Shown piece after piece: positions 53,178 through 60,230 of a DNA stretch of 64,000 nucleotides. The notes under the pieces are model-generated. The model saw only the letters and a program-made list of their open reading frames with translations. It searched no databases and had not been told where the DNA came from. The stretch's first letter is position 1; the number at the start of each line of letters is the position of its first letter. A program made the position numbers and the translations under genes. The DNA comes from Aquitalea magnusonii (GTDB lineage: Bacteria; Pseudomonadota; Gammaproteobacteria; Burkholderiales; Chromobacteriaceae): the NCBI RefSeq assembly GCF_003202035.1, contig NZ_QJKC01000005.1, positions 1 through 64,000 on the forward strand, given 5' to 3'.

Positions 53178-54134
53178 CTAGATATTGCTCTTTGCAAACT
53201 CCTCATGCCCCTGTCGAGCCAGCCAGGCACGAATGCGGCGAACACCCGCACTGATACCCTGCCGGGTTTGAACAGGAGCTGGCTCAGCTGGCTGTGGCAT
53301 TGGCGTAGGCCGTGTCTGCTCAATAACCTCAGCAGGCTGCGGCCACCCATGCGATTTAGTCCCCTGCAGACGCTTTTCTATCGTTCCCTGAGCAACCACC
53401 CCGACCGCATAGGAAACAACTGATCGCACGCCCCGGATGCGGCGCGCCATCGCAATGCATAGCGACAACTCTTGCTCAGAGACTGGCCGCTTTTTCATGA
53501 TGTCCGCCAACCGGCCAGCGGCATGCAACAGGCCACAATCCCCCATTTCATTATCAGAAAGCTGTTTTTTCAGCAGTTTGCCCGCCGCAGCAATCCACGG
53601 ATCAGAGTTATACACAACACTATCAGTGCGCGCCCCTCTTTTATCTATGAATTGCCCCGATGGCTGGGGCTCAGACCCATATCCAGCAGCCAGTTTCCCG
53701 GCTTGCTGAACACCCGCATATTCTTTGCTGGCGCGGCTTTTAGCCTGACATCCAACAGACCCAACATTGTCACGATTTACGCGGGGCTCCTCATTTGAAC
53801 GGACTTTTGCCAGCAGCAGGCGATAGCAGAAAACAAAGCGGGCAAGGCCAGTCCGCACAACACGCTTGATCAGACCGCGGCGCGACAGTCTCGCAATAGA
53901 AGCACGCAGAACATCGTCAGAGCGCACCGTCGGCGCTGCCGTCGACCCGCGCTCTCGATGCACCTCCATCCACTCGCGAAACCGCCGATAGCTGATGATC
54001 GCGCCCGCAGCACCGCCAACCACGCCAGTGGCCAGATTCATCCACCGGCGCATCAGCACGTACATGCGAAAGTCTTGGTCAGGCAACCCCTCCAGCGCTT
54101 CCAGCTCACTACCTGTCAGGTAAATACCTTCCAT
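53178..54134 (-). CDS. Putative phage replication protein (winged helix)
   Basis: A 318-residue protein with an N-terminal winged helix-like region: a helical start (DQDFRMYVLMRRWMNLATGV), SYRRFREWMEV, then DDVLRASIARLSRRGLIKRV, and a beta-type wing FVFCYRLLLAKV. This layout resembles phage O-type replication initiators. The middle is low in structure; the C-terminal region (about 180-270) is helical, and the end has ISAGVRRIRAWLARQGHE. Its place in the leftward early operon between Cro/YdaT-like and Q-like genes fits. The start overlaps the previous stop (TAATG). Confidence 0.55.
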   Translation of the reverse strand: MEGIYLTGSELEALEGLPDQDFRMYVLMRRWMNLATGVVGGAAGAIISYRRFREWMEVHRERGSTAAPTVRSDDVLRASIARLSRRGLIKRVVRTGLARFVFCYRLLLAKVRSNEEPRVNRDNVGSVGCQAKSRASKEYAGVQQAGKLAAGYGSEPQPSGQFIDKRGARTDSVVYNSDPWIAAAGKLLKKQLSDNEMGDCGLLHAAGRLADIMKKRPVSEQELSLCIAMARRIRGVRSVVSYAVGVVAQGTIEKRLQGTKSHGWPQPAEVIEQTRPTPMPQPAEPAPVQTRQGISAGVRRIRAWLARQGHEEFAKSNI

Positions 54135-54391
54135 TACCGCTTTCCTAAAATTTCACGCGCCGCATGCATAGCATCCTGACGACTCATTACCGGCCCGGCG
54201 GGCGCTTCGCTAGCTACACCACCATCTGCAAGCACACGCTCAACATTCATCCGGTAGCCCTGGCCATAAAGCTCAGCCAGCCGGCGCAATTCCCGCTGCC
54301 GCAGAGCAACACCATTTTTCATGCCACGCAGCGAGGCCAGATACCGGGCATCGGCTGCGGCATCGCCAGACACATGCACCCACTCAATCAC
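54134..54391 (-). CDS. Small early phage protein
   Basis: An 85-residue protein. GTG at 54391, with AAGGAGG 7 bases upstream, is a far better start than the earlier ATG. It reads VIEWVHVSGDAAADARYLA at the N terminus (first residue Met), then a helical basic stretch MKNGVALRQRELRRLAELY, and ends MSRQDAMHAAREILGKR. It overlaps both neighbours. No family is recognised. Confidence 0.65.
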   Translation of the reverse strand: MIEWVHVSGDAAADARYLASLRGMKNGVALRQRELRRLAELYGQGYRMNVERVLADGGVASEAPAGPVMSRQDAMHAAREILGKR

Positions 54392-54572
54392 CGCGCTCCC
54401 TCCTTCTTTCGTCCGCCTGCCGCATCCGCGCATCGAGCAGATCCAGCAGCGCCCGCAAGCACTGCTGACCACGCTCACGCTTTTCTTCGCGGGTGGACCG
54501 CTTCACTCGGTATGCCTTGCCGACAGCCAAGCGGAAGCGGAAGGATTCACCAGGCGGGAGCGCCGGCATCAT
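54384..54572 (-). CDS. Small basic early phage protein
   Basis: A 62-residue, very basic and helical protein: MMPALPPGESFRFRLAVGKA then TREEKRERGQQCLRALLDLL and DERRRERGD. Its ATG overlaps the stop of the YdaT-like gene (TGATG), and its end overlaps the next gene by 8 bases, which is what supports it as a real gene. It may bind nucleic acid; the role is unknown. Confidence 0.6.
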   Translation of the reverse strand: MMPALPPGESFRFRLAVGKAYRVKRSTREEKRERGQQCLRALLDLLDARMRQADERRRERGD

Positions 54573-55150
54573 CAGCCACCACGCCCCAGGCGCTGCCGGA
54601 TGAATACAGCAGCATCCTGATGCGCTGCCGCGCCTTCTTCGATCTCAACAAGCGCCCGCGTCAATTCGTCATGAGTGCAGCGATCAGCCAGCAGCGCAAA
54701 TGCAGCCATGCCCTCACCGCTTTCCTTGGCCAGCGCCGACATCAGGGCCGCGTGACTATCAGTTACTTCATCAGCCATGCGCAGAGATACATCGATACCA
54801 AGCGGCGTAAATGCCTCCACCAGCACCTGCAGGCGTAGGTCTGGCGGCATGACTTGCAGCAGCATCGGGACGAAATTGGCCGACATCAGATTGGTATCTT
54901 TGGTCTGGTCATCCAGCCAACGCGTGATGCGCTCACAGTTGGTTTTCATCACGCGTACTACATCACCACCCGGCTCATGCCGATGAAAATCGACCAGCCA
55001 GACCACATCCAGACCCTGCTGGTAATAGCGCTGGACGATCTCATTTGCAACGACCTCCATAGACCATCTTTCGCGCTGCCGCCATGTATGCACGGCATCA
55101 CGAAGAACACCGATCATGGTTTTGTGTGGGCGATTCCGCATGCCATTCAT
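54572..55150 (-). CDS. YdaT-like early regulator
   Basis: A 192-residue protein following the Cro-like gene. Residues about 10-115 resemble the YdaT domain of the Rac prophage in order: an N-terminal helix (IGVLRDAVHTWRQRE), VVANEIVQRYYQQGLDVVWL, CERITRWLDDQTKDTNLMSA and a helical VPMLLQVMPPDLRLQVLVEA. Rac YdaT is toxic when over-made and is now viewed as a CII-like DNA-binding regulator paired with Cro-like YdaS. Here too it is the second gene of the lytic operon. The C-terminal 75 residues are helical. The start is set at MNGMRNRP because upstream residues are not family-like. Confidence 0.68.
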   Translation of the reverse strand: MNGMRNRPHKTMIGVLRDAVHTWRQRERWSMEVVANEIVQRYYQQGLDVVWLVDFHRHEPGGDVVRVMKTNCERITRWLDDQTKDTNLMSANFVPMLLQVMPPDLRLQVLVEAFTPLGIDVSLRMADEVTDSHAALMSALAKESGEGMAAFALLADRCTHDELTRALVEIEEGAAAHQDAAVFIRQRLGRGG

Positions 55151-55202
55151 ATGACGTCTCGCTATAGTGAAAGCAGATGCTCGACAGGCATCAGCGGTGA
55201 AT

Positions 55203-55226
55203 AAAAAGTGCCGGGGACAAGCCGGC
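55203..55226 (-). terminator. Terminator between cro-like and ydaT-like genes (tR1-like)
   Basis: GCCGG and CCGGC arms around a short loop with AAAAA on the left (ACTTTTT on the minus strand). It lies just after the Cro-like stop. In lambda a terminator stands in the same place. Confidence 0.7.
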
Positions 55227-55267
55227 AAAAGCCAGCACGGACAAGGTGCAGGCGGGGAAATCAACAA

Positions 55268-55456
55268 CTAGGGAACGCCCAACAAGAACTTCATCGGGAT
55301 TTTTGTTGCGCGATGAACCGCTGCAATGCAATGCCGGGGAATCGGTCTCTTACCTGTCTCCCATAGCGAATAGCAGCTTTGATTTGTTCCTATGCGCGCA
55401 GCAGCCTCCGACTGTGTTAGCCCGCGTCGCTCGCGCCACGTCCGTAGTTTCGTCAT
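55268..55456 (-). CDS. Cro-like (YdaS-like) repressor
   Basis: A 62-residue protein consisting of one helix-turn-helix: WRERRGLTQSEAAARIGTNQ, then SCYSLWETGKRPIPRHC, and a short end VHRATKIPMKFLLGVP. It is the first gene of the leftward lytic operon and divergent from the CI-like gene, the normal Cro position. There is no Shine-Dalgarno sequence; the -10 of its promoter lies only about 6 bases before the ATG, so the mRNA may be leaderless. Confidence 0.82.
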   Translation of the reverse strand: MTKLRTWRERRGLTQSEAAARIGTNQSCYSLWETGKRPIPRHCIAAVHRATKIPMKFLLGVP

Positions 55457-55462
55457 GCCGGG

Positions 55463-55491
55463 AGTTTATTGCGTTACGCAATCAAATACAA
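55463..55491 (-). promoter_or_regulatory. Leftward early promoter with operator ATTGCGTTACGCAAT
   Basis: On the minus strand: -35 TTGTAT (plus 55486-55491), a 17-base spacer and -10 TAAACT (55463-55468). The spacer holds a perfect palindrome, ATTGCG-TTA-CGCAAT (55468-55482). A repressor on it would block the lytic promoter. The same palindrome type recurs twice near 57.16-57.20 kb. Confidence 0.7.
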
Positions 55492-55564
55492 GAAGGAAGT
55501 GCGCATGCAAATGATTGCAATACATCGATCATTGAGCGCTCAGCGCAACGATAAAATTTTATGT

Positions 55565-55882
55565 ATGGAGAACTGGCAAACCAGAGCACGGCGCGTGATG
55601 GCCGAAAAGAAGCTCACCCAACGAAAAGTTGCAGACCTGATGAGCAGGTCTCAAAGCACTTTTGCATGCTGGCTAAGCGGAAGAAACACCCCAAATCTTG
55701 ACGATATTCAAGCACTATCCAATGCGCTTGGAGTAAGTCCTGCCTGGCTTGTATATGGGGTTCAGTCCAGGGAAAATCCGATAGTTGGCCGCATCCTCAG
55801 CGTACTTCAAGAACTCCCCGAGGAGGATGCAGCCAAGTTGGCTGATGTTTTTGAAACATTAGCCGGTGCGACTAAGCAGTAG
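55565..55882 (+). CDS. CI-type repressor (Xre family, short)
   Basis: A 105-residue DNA-binding protein: helix-turn-helix KLTQRKVADLMSRSQSTFAC followed by WLSGRNTPNLDDIQALSNAL and GVSPAWLVYG, then a helical dimer-type end. It has no peptidase (LexA-like) domain, so it could not be cut in the SOS response. It is divergent from the Cro-like gene. MENWQTRARR is the likely start; an ATG at 55505 has a better ribosome binding site (GGAAG) but would leave little space for promoters. Confidence 0.75.
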   Translation: MENWQTRARRVMAEKKLTQRKVADLMSRSQSTFACWLSGRNTPNLDDIQALSNALGVSPAWLVYGVQSRENPIVGRILSVLQELPEEDAAKLADVFETLAGATKQ

Positions 55883-56075
55883 CTGATCCGGCACTAGCAC
55901 GAAACAGTGCACTAAACTCACTCATGGCATGAACAATTAAATCCATACTTCCCCCACGCTCCAGCCGAATACTTCCATCCTTCCTAACAGCCATAAAAAC
56001 AAACGCCGGGAAGTCATCACCAACGATGACAGACGGCCTCGCCTGCCCACATTTCCCACATTTTGCTGTACTCAT
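55872..56075 (-). CDS. Small protein with a CxxC knuckle
   Basis: A 67-residue protein starting MSTAKCGKCGQARPSVIVGD, with one Cys-x-x-Cys pair, then AFVFMAVRKDGSIRLERGGS and a helical end. It is convergent with the CI-like gene and overlaps it by 11 bases. The upstream signal is weak (AGATGAAAA). It may be a small regulator; no family is recognised. Confidence 0.5.
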   Translation of the reverse strand: MSTAKCGKCGQARPSVIVGDDFPAFVFMAVRKDGSIRLERGGSMDLIVHAMSEFSALFRASAGSATA

Positions 56076-56143
56076 TTTTTCATCTTTTATGTTAAGCGAA
56101 GTGAGGAAATGTTAGTTTTTATGATTACGTGCTGAAATGCGTA

Positions 56144-56515
56144 CTACCGCTTCGGTAACATACGTAATGTGACAAGAGAGTCCTCAAGATTCCGGATTTT
56201 TTCACTTGCATTGAAAAATTCAGTGGCAATTTTTAACAGGATGCATAGCTCTGTATCACTTAAATTAACCGCCAAGTCCATCAGCTGCCTTATCGCCTGG
56301 CGACGGACATACTCAGCAACACCACCAGCAAGCTGGCCCTCATCAATACCTAGCGCCTCCGCAATATCATGAATATGCTCAGCATTTGGCAATGACTCAC
56401 CATTAAGCCACCGATACACGGTCTGCCTACTTACATTGCAACCTGATGCAAGATCGGAAACACCCTTATCACTAAGAGCCATCAACCTACGCAGCGTTAC
56501 CGAAAACTCTTCCAC
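56144..56515 (-). CDS. Xre-family regulator with long C-terminal helix region
   Basis: A 123-residue protein with an N-terminal helix-turn-helix, GVSDLASGCNVSRQTVYRWL followed by NGESLPNAEHIHDIAEALGI, and a C-terminal helical part (about 70-115: LMDLAVNLSDTELCILLKIA) likely for oligomerisation. Its start is GTG at 56515, with only a weak AGGG upstream. It is the second regulator on the minus strand right of the CI-like gene. An imperfect palindrome, GCGTTAACG, lies upstream. Confidence 0.68.
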   Translation of the reverse strand: MEEFSVTLRRLMALSDKGVSDLASGCNVSRQTVYRWLNGESLPNAEHIHDIAEALGIDEGQLAGGVAEYVRRQAIRQLMDLAVNLSDTELCILLKIATEFFNASEKIRNLEDSLVTLRMLPKR

Positions 56516-56665
56516 CGAAAAACCCTAAGTAAAATTACTAGGCTTTGGTATGCGTTAACGTAACACTTTTGGCAACTAGACGTGACAGATCAGACACAAT
56601 TTACCCATGCATCATTTGCCGGATGCATAGCAAGGCAAAACGCATCAAGTAATTGCCAGATAAAA

Positions 56666-57004
56666 CTACTTCGCAGCCTTTGCGGCAATGATTGCCATCA
56701 GGCGGCCAATCTCATCAGGGCCTTTCGCAAGGAGCCTATCAGCCAACTCTTCCAACCCTCCAACGGAAGGAAGATAGCCGCCTCCACCGGGCGGCGGATA
56801 CCTATCACCAGCACCAGTTTTTAGCCATTCTGCACTCACTTTGAATGCACGCACAAAACGGAAAAAAACATCAGTTGTAGTATCTGCCTCACCACTCTCA
56901 ATCATTGATAGAGTTGATCTAGCAATACCAGCCTTTCGCGCCAGCTGCTCCTGAGTCCAGGAACGACTTTCGCGCTCTTGCCTTATTCGATCACCCATTT
57001 TCAT
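56666..57004 (-). CDS. Xre-family repressor next to the rightward promoter
   Basis: A 112-residue protein with a classic helix-turn-helix: MGDRIRQERESRSWTQEQLA then KAGIARSTLSMIESGEADTT and FFRFVRAFKVSAEWLKTG. A glycine-proline linker (YPPPGGGGYLP) follows, then a helical end. It is convergent with nothing and divergent from the rightward accessory operon. The promoter between them carries two copies of the palindrome also found at the cro-like gene, so it is a strong candidate for the protein that binds them. Start ATG is one of several closely spaced (57022, 57004, 56998). Confidence 0.75.
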   Translation of the reverse strand: MKMGDRIRQERESRSWTQEQLARKAGIARSTLSMIESGEADTTTDVFFRFVRAFKVSAEWLKTGAGDRYPPPGGGGYLPSVGGLEELADRLLAKGPDEIGRLMAIIAAKAAK

Positions 57005-57155
57005 CGCAGCATAGTGAGCCATAGGCGCGTCACTATGCTGACGCATACCGTCGGTATACAAGACACAAATTTCTGCCAGAAGCCCCGCCAAATATAGCCA
57101 TTAGACAATCGGCACTGGTAATTCGATTACCCTGCGCAAACAATGAACCAAAATT

Positions 57156-57198
57156 ATTGCATTTCGCAATTGACATTGATGATTGCGTATCGCAATAT
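57156..57198 (+). promoter_or_regulatory. Rightward promoter with two operators
   Basis: Palindromes ATTGC-ATTTC-GCAAT (57156-57170) and ATTGC-GTATC-GCAAT (57182-57196) have centres 26 bases apart. Between and over them is a plus-strand promoter: -35 TTGACA (57170-57175) and -10 AATATT at an 18-base spacing (57194-57199). Both operators overlap promoter elements, so bound repressor should block rightward transcription. Confidence 0.75.
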
Positions 57199-57666
57199 TC
57201 ACTCATCCGCCAGCTCACCGGCGCTGCTCCCTAACAACCTATGAATGCGCCACCGGCTCGCTTAGCCGGGTAACAACGCCATGCATGCGCCCATGCCAAA
57301 GGCTGCCACAGCCGCAGCCCAGCAGATGACGACGCAGCCCTGCACGCAATACCGCAGCGCACGCACGGAGAGCCCAACTGATCAGGGTCGTATGGTCAGC
57401 ATCTCGCAGCGACTCGGAAACGGGGCGCTGCAGGATGAATTCAGCAGGAAAACAGCACGGAGGAAAAACCATGAAATAGCGACCACCACCACACCAAGCC
57501 ACCGCAGCAAATAGGGGGATGTGATAGGCGAGTTACTGGGCATCAGGCCATCGGCACCAGGTACTAAGGGCATGGCAACCCCTGAACGCATCAACCGGCC
57601 CACTTAATGACAGAAGCCATGCCGCCCAGGCACCGGGGCGGCATGGCTTAACAACAGGAATGCACG
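57199..57666 (+). other. Leader region of the rightward operon, no clear gene
   Basis: These 468 bases follow the rightward promoter. Short open frames exist on both strands (for example 57281-57514), but none has a good ribosome binding site and recognisable composition together. Near 57470 a GGAGG is followed by ATG-AAA-TAG, a two-codon frame. The most solid element is a long stem-loop at 57614-57649. Confidence 0.5.
57614..57649. repeat. Perfect 14-base inverted repeat (stem-loop)
   Basis: AAGCCATGCCGCCC and GGGCGGCATGGCTT are perfectly complementary around an 8-base loop. There is no T tract. It lies 18 bases before the first convincing rightward gene and could act as a terminator, mRNA stabiliser or structure in single-stranded DNA. 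Confidence 0.75.
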
Positions 57667-57834
57667 ATGGAACAAACCAATAACACGAACGAAATGCAGC
57701 CACTGACAAGTGATGACAAGCAAATGATCAAAGAAGCCATTTGCAGCCAAGCACCAGCGCTTGCCGCTGGCACCGATGCCACTCGCCTAGCCAAATCGCT
57801 TATTCAAGCCTTTTCCGTCGTGAACAATACCTAG
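57667..57834 (+). CDS. Small acidic-neutral phage protein
   Basis: A 55-residue protein, MEQTNNTNEMQPLTSDDKQM then IKEAICSQAPALAAGTDATR and LAKSLIQAFSVVNNT. CAGGAA precedes its ATG. It is the first convincing gene of the rightward accessory operon. No domain is recognised. Confidence 0.55.
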   Translation: MEQTNNTNEMQPLTSDDKQMIKEAICSQAPALAAGTDATRLAKSLIQAFSVVNNT

Positions 57835-57848
57835 AGAGTTGGCAATAA

Positions 57849-58067
57849 CTAGGCCCGCTTTAAGGCCGAGTGAATTTGAGCATAAATGACATCGTCAACG
57901 ATGTCAGCTTGCAGTCGCGCAGACAATTGCTTGATGAAATTAGCCAAGTGATCGGCATTTTCGGCAGGCGTAACTCCGTCCTTGTAAGAAAAAATTGCCG
58001 AAACATCATTTTGCAAAATCTGCGTAGCAATCAAAATCGACGTGGCATCTGCATCAAATTTCTTCAT
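57849..58067 (-). CDS. Small protein on the opposite strand
   Basis: A 72-residue protein, MKKFDADATSILIATQILQN, then SYKDGVTPAENADHLANFIK and DVIYAQIHSALKRA. AAAGGG is 6 bases before its ATG. It is the only minus-strand gene inside the rightward block and has a soluble, helical make-up. The role is unknown; its reversed setting suggests its own promoter. Confidence 0.6.
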   Translation of the reverse strand: MKKFDADATSILIATQILQNDVSAIFSYKDGVTPAENADHLANFIKQLSARLQADIVDDVIYAQIHSALKRA

Positions 58068-58187
58068 TTCATCCCTTTCATGTTGCGCGTTGATTGAAGT
58101 TCAAATTTATCCGAATCGCAGCCCTCGAACATCCGCAACAACACCTACAAAACCCCATTACGACACGGCGAACTCAAGGAGAAAGCA

Positions 58188-58316
58188 ATGGGAAAAATCA
58201 ACTGGCTTAAAGAAGAAGTGATTACCGGCGACATTGGCGAAGCCCTTGCCGCCGAACTGAAACAACGCGGCCACCCGAGGGCGTTTTTTTGGCCTGCCAT
58301 TATCCGTTTTGGATAG
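58188..58316 (+). CDS. Possible 42-residue phage protein
   Basis: MGKINWLKEEVITGDIGEAL then AAELKQRGHPRAFFWPAIIR, preceded by AAGGAG at good spacing. It is followed closely by the next gene, whose ribosome binding site starts just after its stop. No family is recognised. Confidence 0.5.
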   Translation: MGKINWLKEEVITGDIGEALAAELKQRGHPRAFFWPAIIRFG

Positions 58317-58347
58317 AGACGGGCCAACAAAACCACCGGAGAAAGCC

Positions 58348-58701
58348 ATGCCCAAAACCGACTACGGCCAGATGCTGGCCGATATCCACAAGCAATATGC
58401 TTCCTGCATCAAGAAAATCACGCCGGACCTGGCAAGAAATATCAACATGATCGCCATTGAGTTAGGCGGGGAAGTGAAGGCCGCTCCCAAAGGCGACCGA
58501 CTTGAAATCCAAATCGAAGCAGACGCTGGCCACGATAAGGAAATGCTGCAGCTGATCAGCAACAAGTACATATCTGACATTGAGTATCAGCACGCATGGA
58601 TAAATGAGAAATACCAGATTCATGCCTGCTCAATCACTACAAGCAATCTTGTTGAAATTCTGGTGACTAGCTACCCCGCAAAGGAAAAGCATGCTGCTTG
58701 A
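58348..58701 (+). CDS. Hypothetical phage protein
   Basis: A 117-residue protein starting MPKTDYGQMLADIHKQYASC with GGAG before the ATG. It is mixed helical and charged, with IAIELGGEVKAAPKGDRLEI and HDKEMLQLISNKYISD. It looks soluble; no domain is recognised. Its 3' end overlaps the next small gene by 11 bases. Confidence 0.6.
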   Translation: MPKTDYGQMLADIHKQYASCIKKITPDLARNINMIAIELGGEVKAAPKGDRLEIQIEADAGHDKEMLQLISNKYISDIEYQHAWINEKYQIHACSITTSNLVEILVTSYPAKEKHAA

Positions 58702-58804
58702 AGTCCTCACCCACATTTTCAGCCGCGCCATTCTGATCAGCCTTGGCAGCGCCGCCGCATTTGTCCTGATGGACTCCATCGCCGAAGCCATCAGCCGGAT
58801 GTAA
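58691..58804 (+). CDS. Tiny membrane protein
   Basis: A 37-residue protein with one hydrophobic helix (AILISLGSAAAFVLMDSIAE) and a basic end. AAGGAAAAGC lies right before the ATG. Single-helix microproteins are common in phage accessory operons; the role is unknown. Confidence 0.5.
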   Translation: MLLEVLTHIFSRAILISLGSAAAFVLMDSIAEAISRM

Positions 58805-58814
58805 GGACACTCAC

Positions 58815-59117
58815 ATGCAACTGCAAACACCACTCGCCGGCATCGTCCCCCAGCTGCTGCTCTGCCGCATGGAGCCACCCATTGCGGATACCACCCCCAC
58901 CGGCAAACGGATGCGCCCGACCGCACTGCTGAAAAAACGGCTGGAGACCGTTGGCCAGCGCTTCACGGCAGACGATCTGGCCACGGCAACCGGGCTCACT
59001 CGCGAAGGCGCGAAGGGCATCATTTCCGACTCGCAGCATGCCGGACTGATCCGCCGCACGACCAAGCGCAGCTGCCGCGCCGCCGTTTACGAAAAGCTGG
59101 AGGCGCTAAATGAATAA
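58815..59117 (+). CDS. Small HTH-type protein
   Basis: A 100-residue protein. The C-terminal half, RFTADDLATATGLTREGAKG then IISDSQHAGLIRRTTKRS, is a winged helix-turn-helix. The first 35 residues are extended. It overlaps the next gene by 8 bases. It is likely a DNA-binding regulator of the accessory operon, but no target can be named. Confidence 0.65.
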   Translation: MQLQTPLAGIVPQLLLCRMEPPIADTTPTGKRMRPTALLKKRLETVGQRFTADDLATATGLTREGAKGIISDSQHAGLIRRTTKRSCRAAVYEKLEALNE

Positions 59118-59352
59118 CCTGCAGCGCCGCCGCGAACTGTTTAGGGCCGGTGATTACGGCCTGCTGCGCCAGCTGCTAGGCATGAGCCAAGCACAATTCT
59201 GGTCAGCGATTGGCGTCAGCCAAGCCGCGGGCAGCCGCTACGAAGCTTCCGGCTTCGCACCGGAGACGATCACACACGCACTGCGGCTGACACATGTCGA
59301 AAACATCGATTTTCGCACCGTCAGCGCCGACAACATCCGGACTACAGCATGA
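59110..59352 (+). CDS. Xre/HTH-type small protein
   Basis: An 80-residue protein with one helix-turn-helix, LLRQLLGMSQAQFWSAIGVS then QAAGSRYEASGFAPETITHA. It starts with an ATG inside the end of the gene before and shares its stop with the start of the next (ATGA). It is the fifth Xre-like regulator in the prophage. Family members in such places regulate their own operon. Confidence 0.68.
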   Translation: MNNLQRRRELFRAGDYGLLRQLLGMSQAQFWSAIGVSQAAGSRYEASGFAPETITHALRLTHVENIDFRTVSADNIRTTA

Positions 59353-59621
59353 ACCCTGGCACCGCAGAGCAGCTAGAGGCTGCAAAAGAAGATGCCCGGC
59401 TCATTCCGTTTGCCACCCTGTTTTCAGTCAACAGTGATGGGGACTGGAAGCACCTGGCCGGCCAGACCGTCACGCGACGGCGCAACGGCGGAACGTGTGA
59501 GAAAGAGGCGGTATCGATGATCCTGACCGATTCCAGCACCCATAAAACCATAGCAGCCTCAGCAACCGACCTTGCTGCATTCGGAAAGCCCGGCCAACCC
59601 AACTTGGATTTTGAGCCATGA
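59349..59621 (+). CDS. Hypothetical phage protein
   Basis: A 90-residue protein, MNPGTAEQLEAAKEDARLIP, then DGDWKHLAGQTVTRRRNGGT and an end rich in small residues. ATGA overlaps at both ends show that it is part of a coupled set with the HTH and zinc-finger genes. No family is recognised. Confidence 0.6.
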   Translation: MNPGTAEQLEAAKEDARLIPFATLFSVNSDGDWKHLAGQTVTRRRNGGTCEKEAVSMILTDSSTHKTIAASATDLAAFGKPGQPNLDFEP

Positions 59622-60220
59622 CCAAAGACGACCTCTTGAAATTTTGCACCCCAGGAAAAGTCCGCCTGTATCCACACAGCGATGGAGTAAATACCTATTG
59701 CAGTAACGGCATATTAGCCATCCGCGTCGCTGAAGCCATCAAGGGAGCCTATACATGCCTACCAAACGAGTCCCCAATTCCTGCCATGCTTGAGAAACAT
59801 ACGGACGGCCATGGTAATTATGAGTATGTGAGCCTCCCCTTCATTCCCAGACCAAAAAACTGCCGTCACTGCAATGGAACCGGAATAAGACATGACTGCA
59901 CCGAATGTAATGGCGTAGTTATATTCCCTCCAGATGAGGATGATGAATTTTGCTCCAAGTGCGGAGGAACCGGAATGGCATCAAACACAGCTGACTCCAT
60001 AGAAGTTAACTGTAGATGTTGTGATGGAACAGGAGAAATGCCTAACCATGCGGTAAGGATGCCCAATGGCCAATGGATGGCCAGGCGGTATCTGGCTCTT
60101 ATTGCAACACTGCCAAATGTAACCGTTAGCACCCGCCCAGTGCCTGATGATAGCCAATATCATGCACTGCACTTCATTTTTGATGGTGGCGAGGCTATTT
60201 GCATGCCTCTTAATCCCTGA
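59618..60220 (+). CDS. Protein with DnaJ-type zinc-finger repeats
   Basis: A 200-residue protein with four CxxC-type units in its centre (about 87-140): CRHCNGTG, CTECNG, CSKCGGTG and CRCCDGTG. This is the cysteine-rich pattern of DnaJ (CxxCxGxG), enough to bind two zinc ions. No J domain is attached. The N terminus (about 1-80) and the C terminus (MPNGQWMARRYLALIA and YHALHFIFDGGEAICMPL) form another domain I do not recognise. Such zinc fingers occur in phage proteins without a chaperone role. It is coupled to the genes before it (ATGA). Confidence 0.75.
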   Translation: MTKDDLLKFCTPGKVRLYPHSDGVNTYCSNGILAIRVAEAIKGAYTCLPNESPIPAMLEKHTDGHGNYEYVSLPFIPRPKNCRHCNGTGIRHDCTECNGVVIFPPDEDDEFCSKCGGTGMASNTADSIEVNCRCCDGTGEMPNHAVRMPNGQWMARRYLALIATLPNVTVSTRPVPDDSQYHALHFIFDGGEAICMPLNP

Positions 60221-60230
60221 GGACCACTCA

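Noticed and set aside
57033-57218. 61-codon minus-strand frame over the two operators
   Set aside because: It would place both palindromes and the rightward promoter inside a coding region, and it has no start signal.
57281-57514. 77-codon frame in the rightward leader
   Set aside because: No ribosome binding site, unusual composition, and two competing frames on the other strand over the same bases. It could still be real, but I cannot support it.
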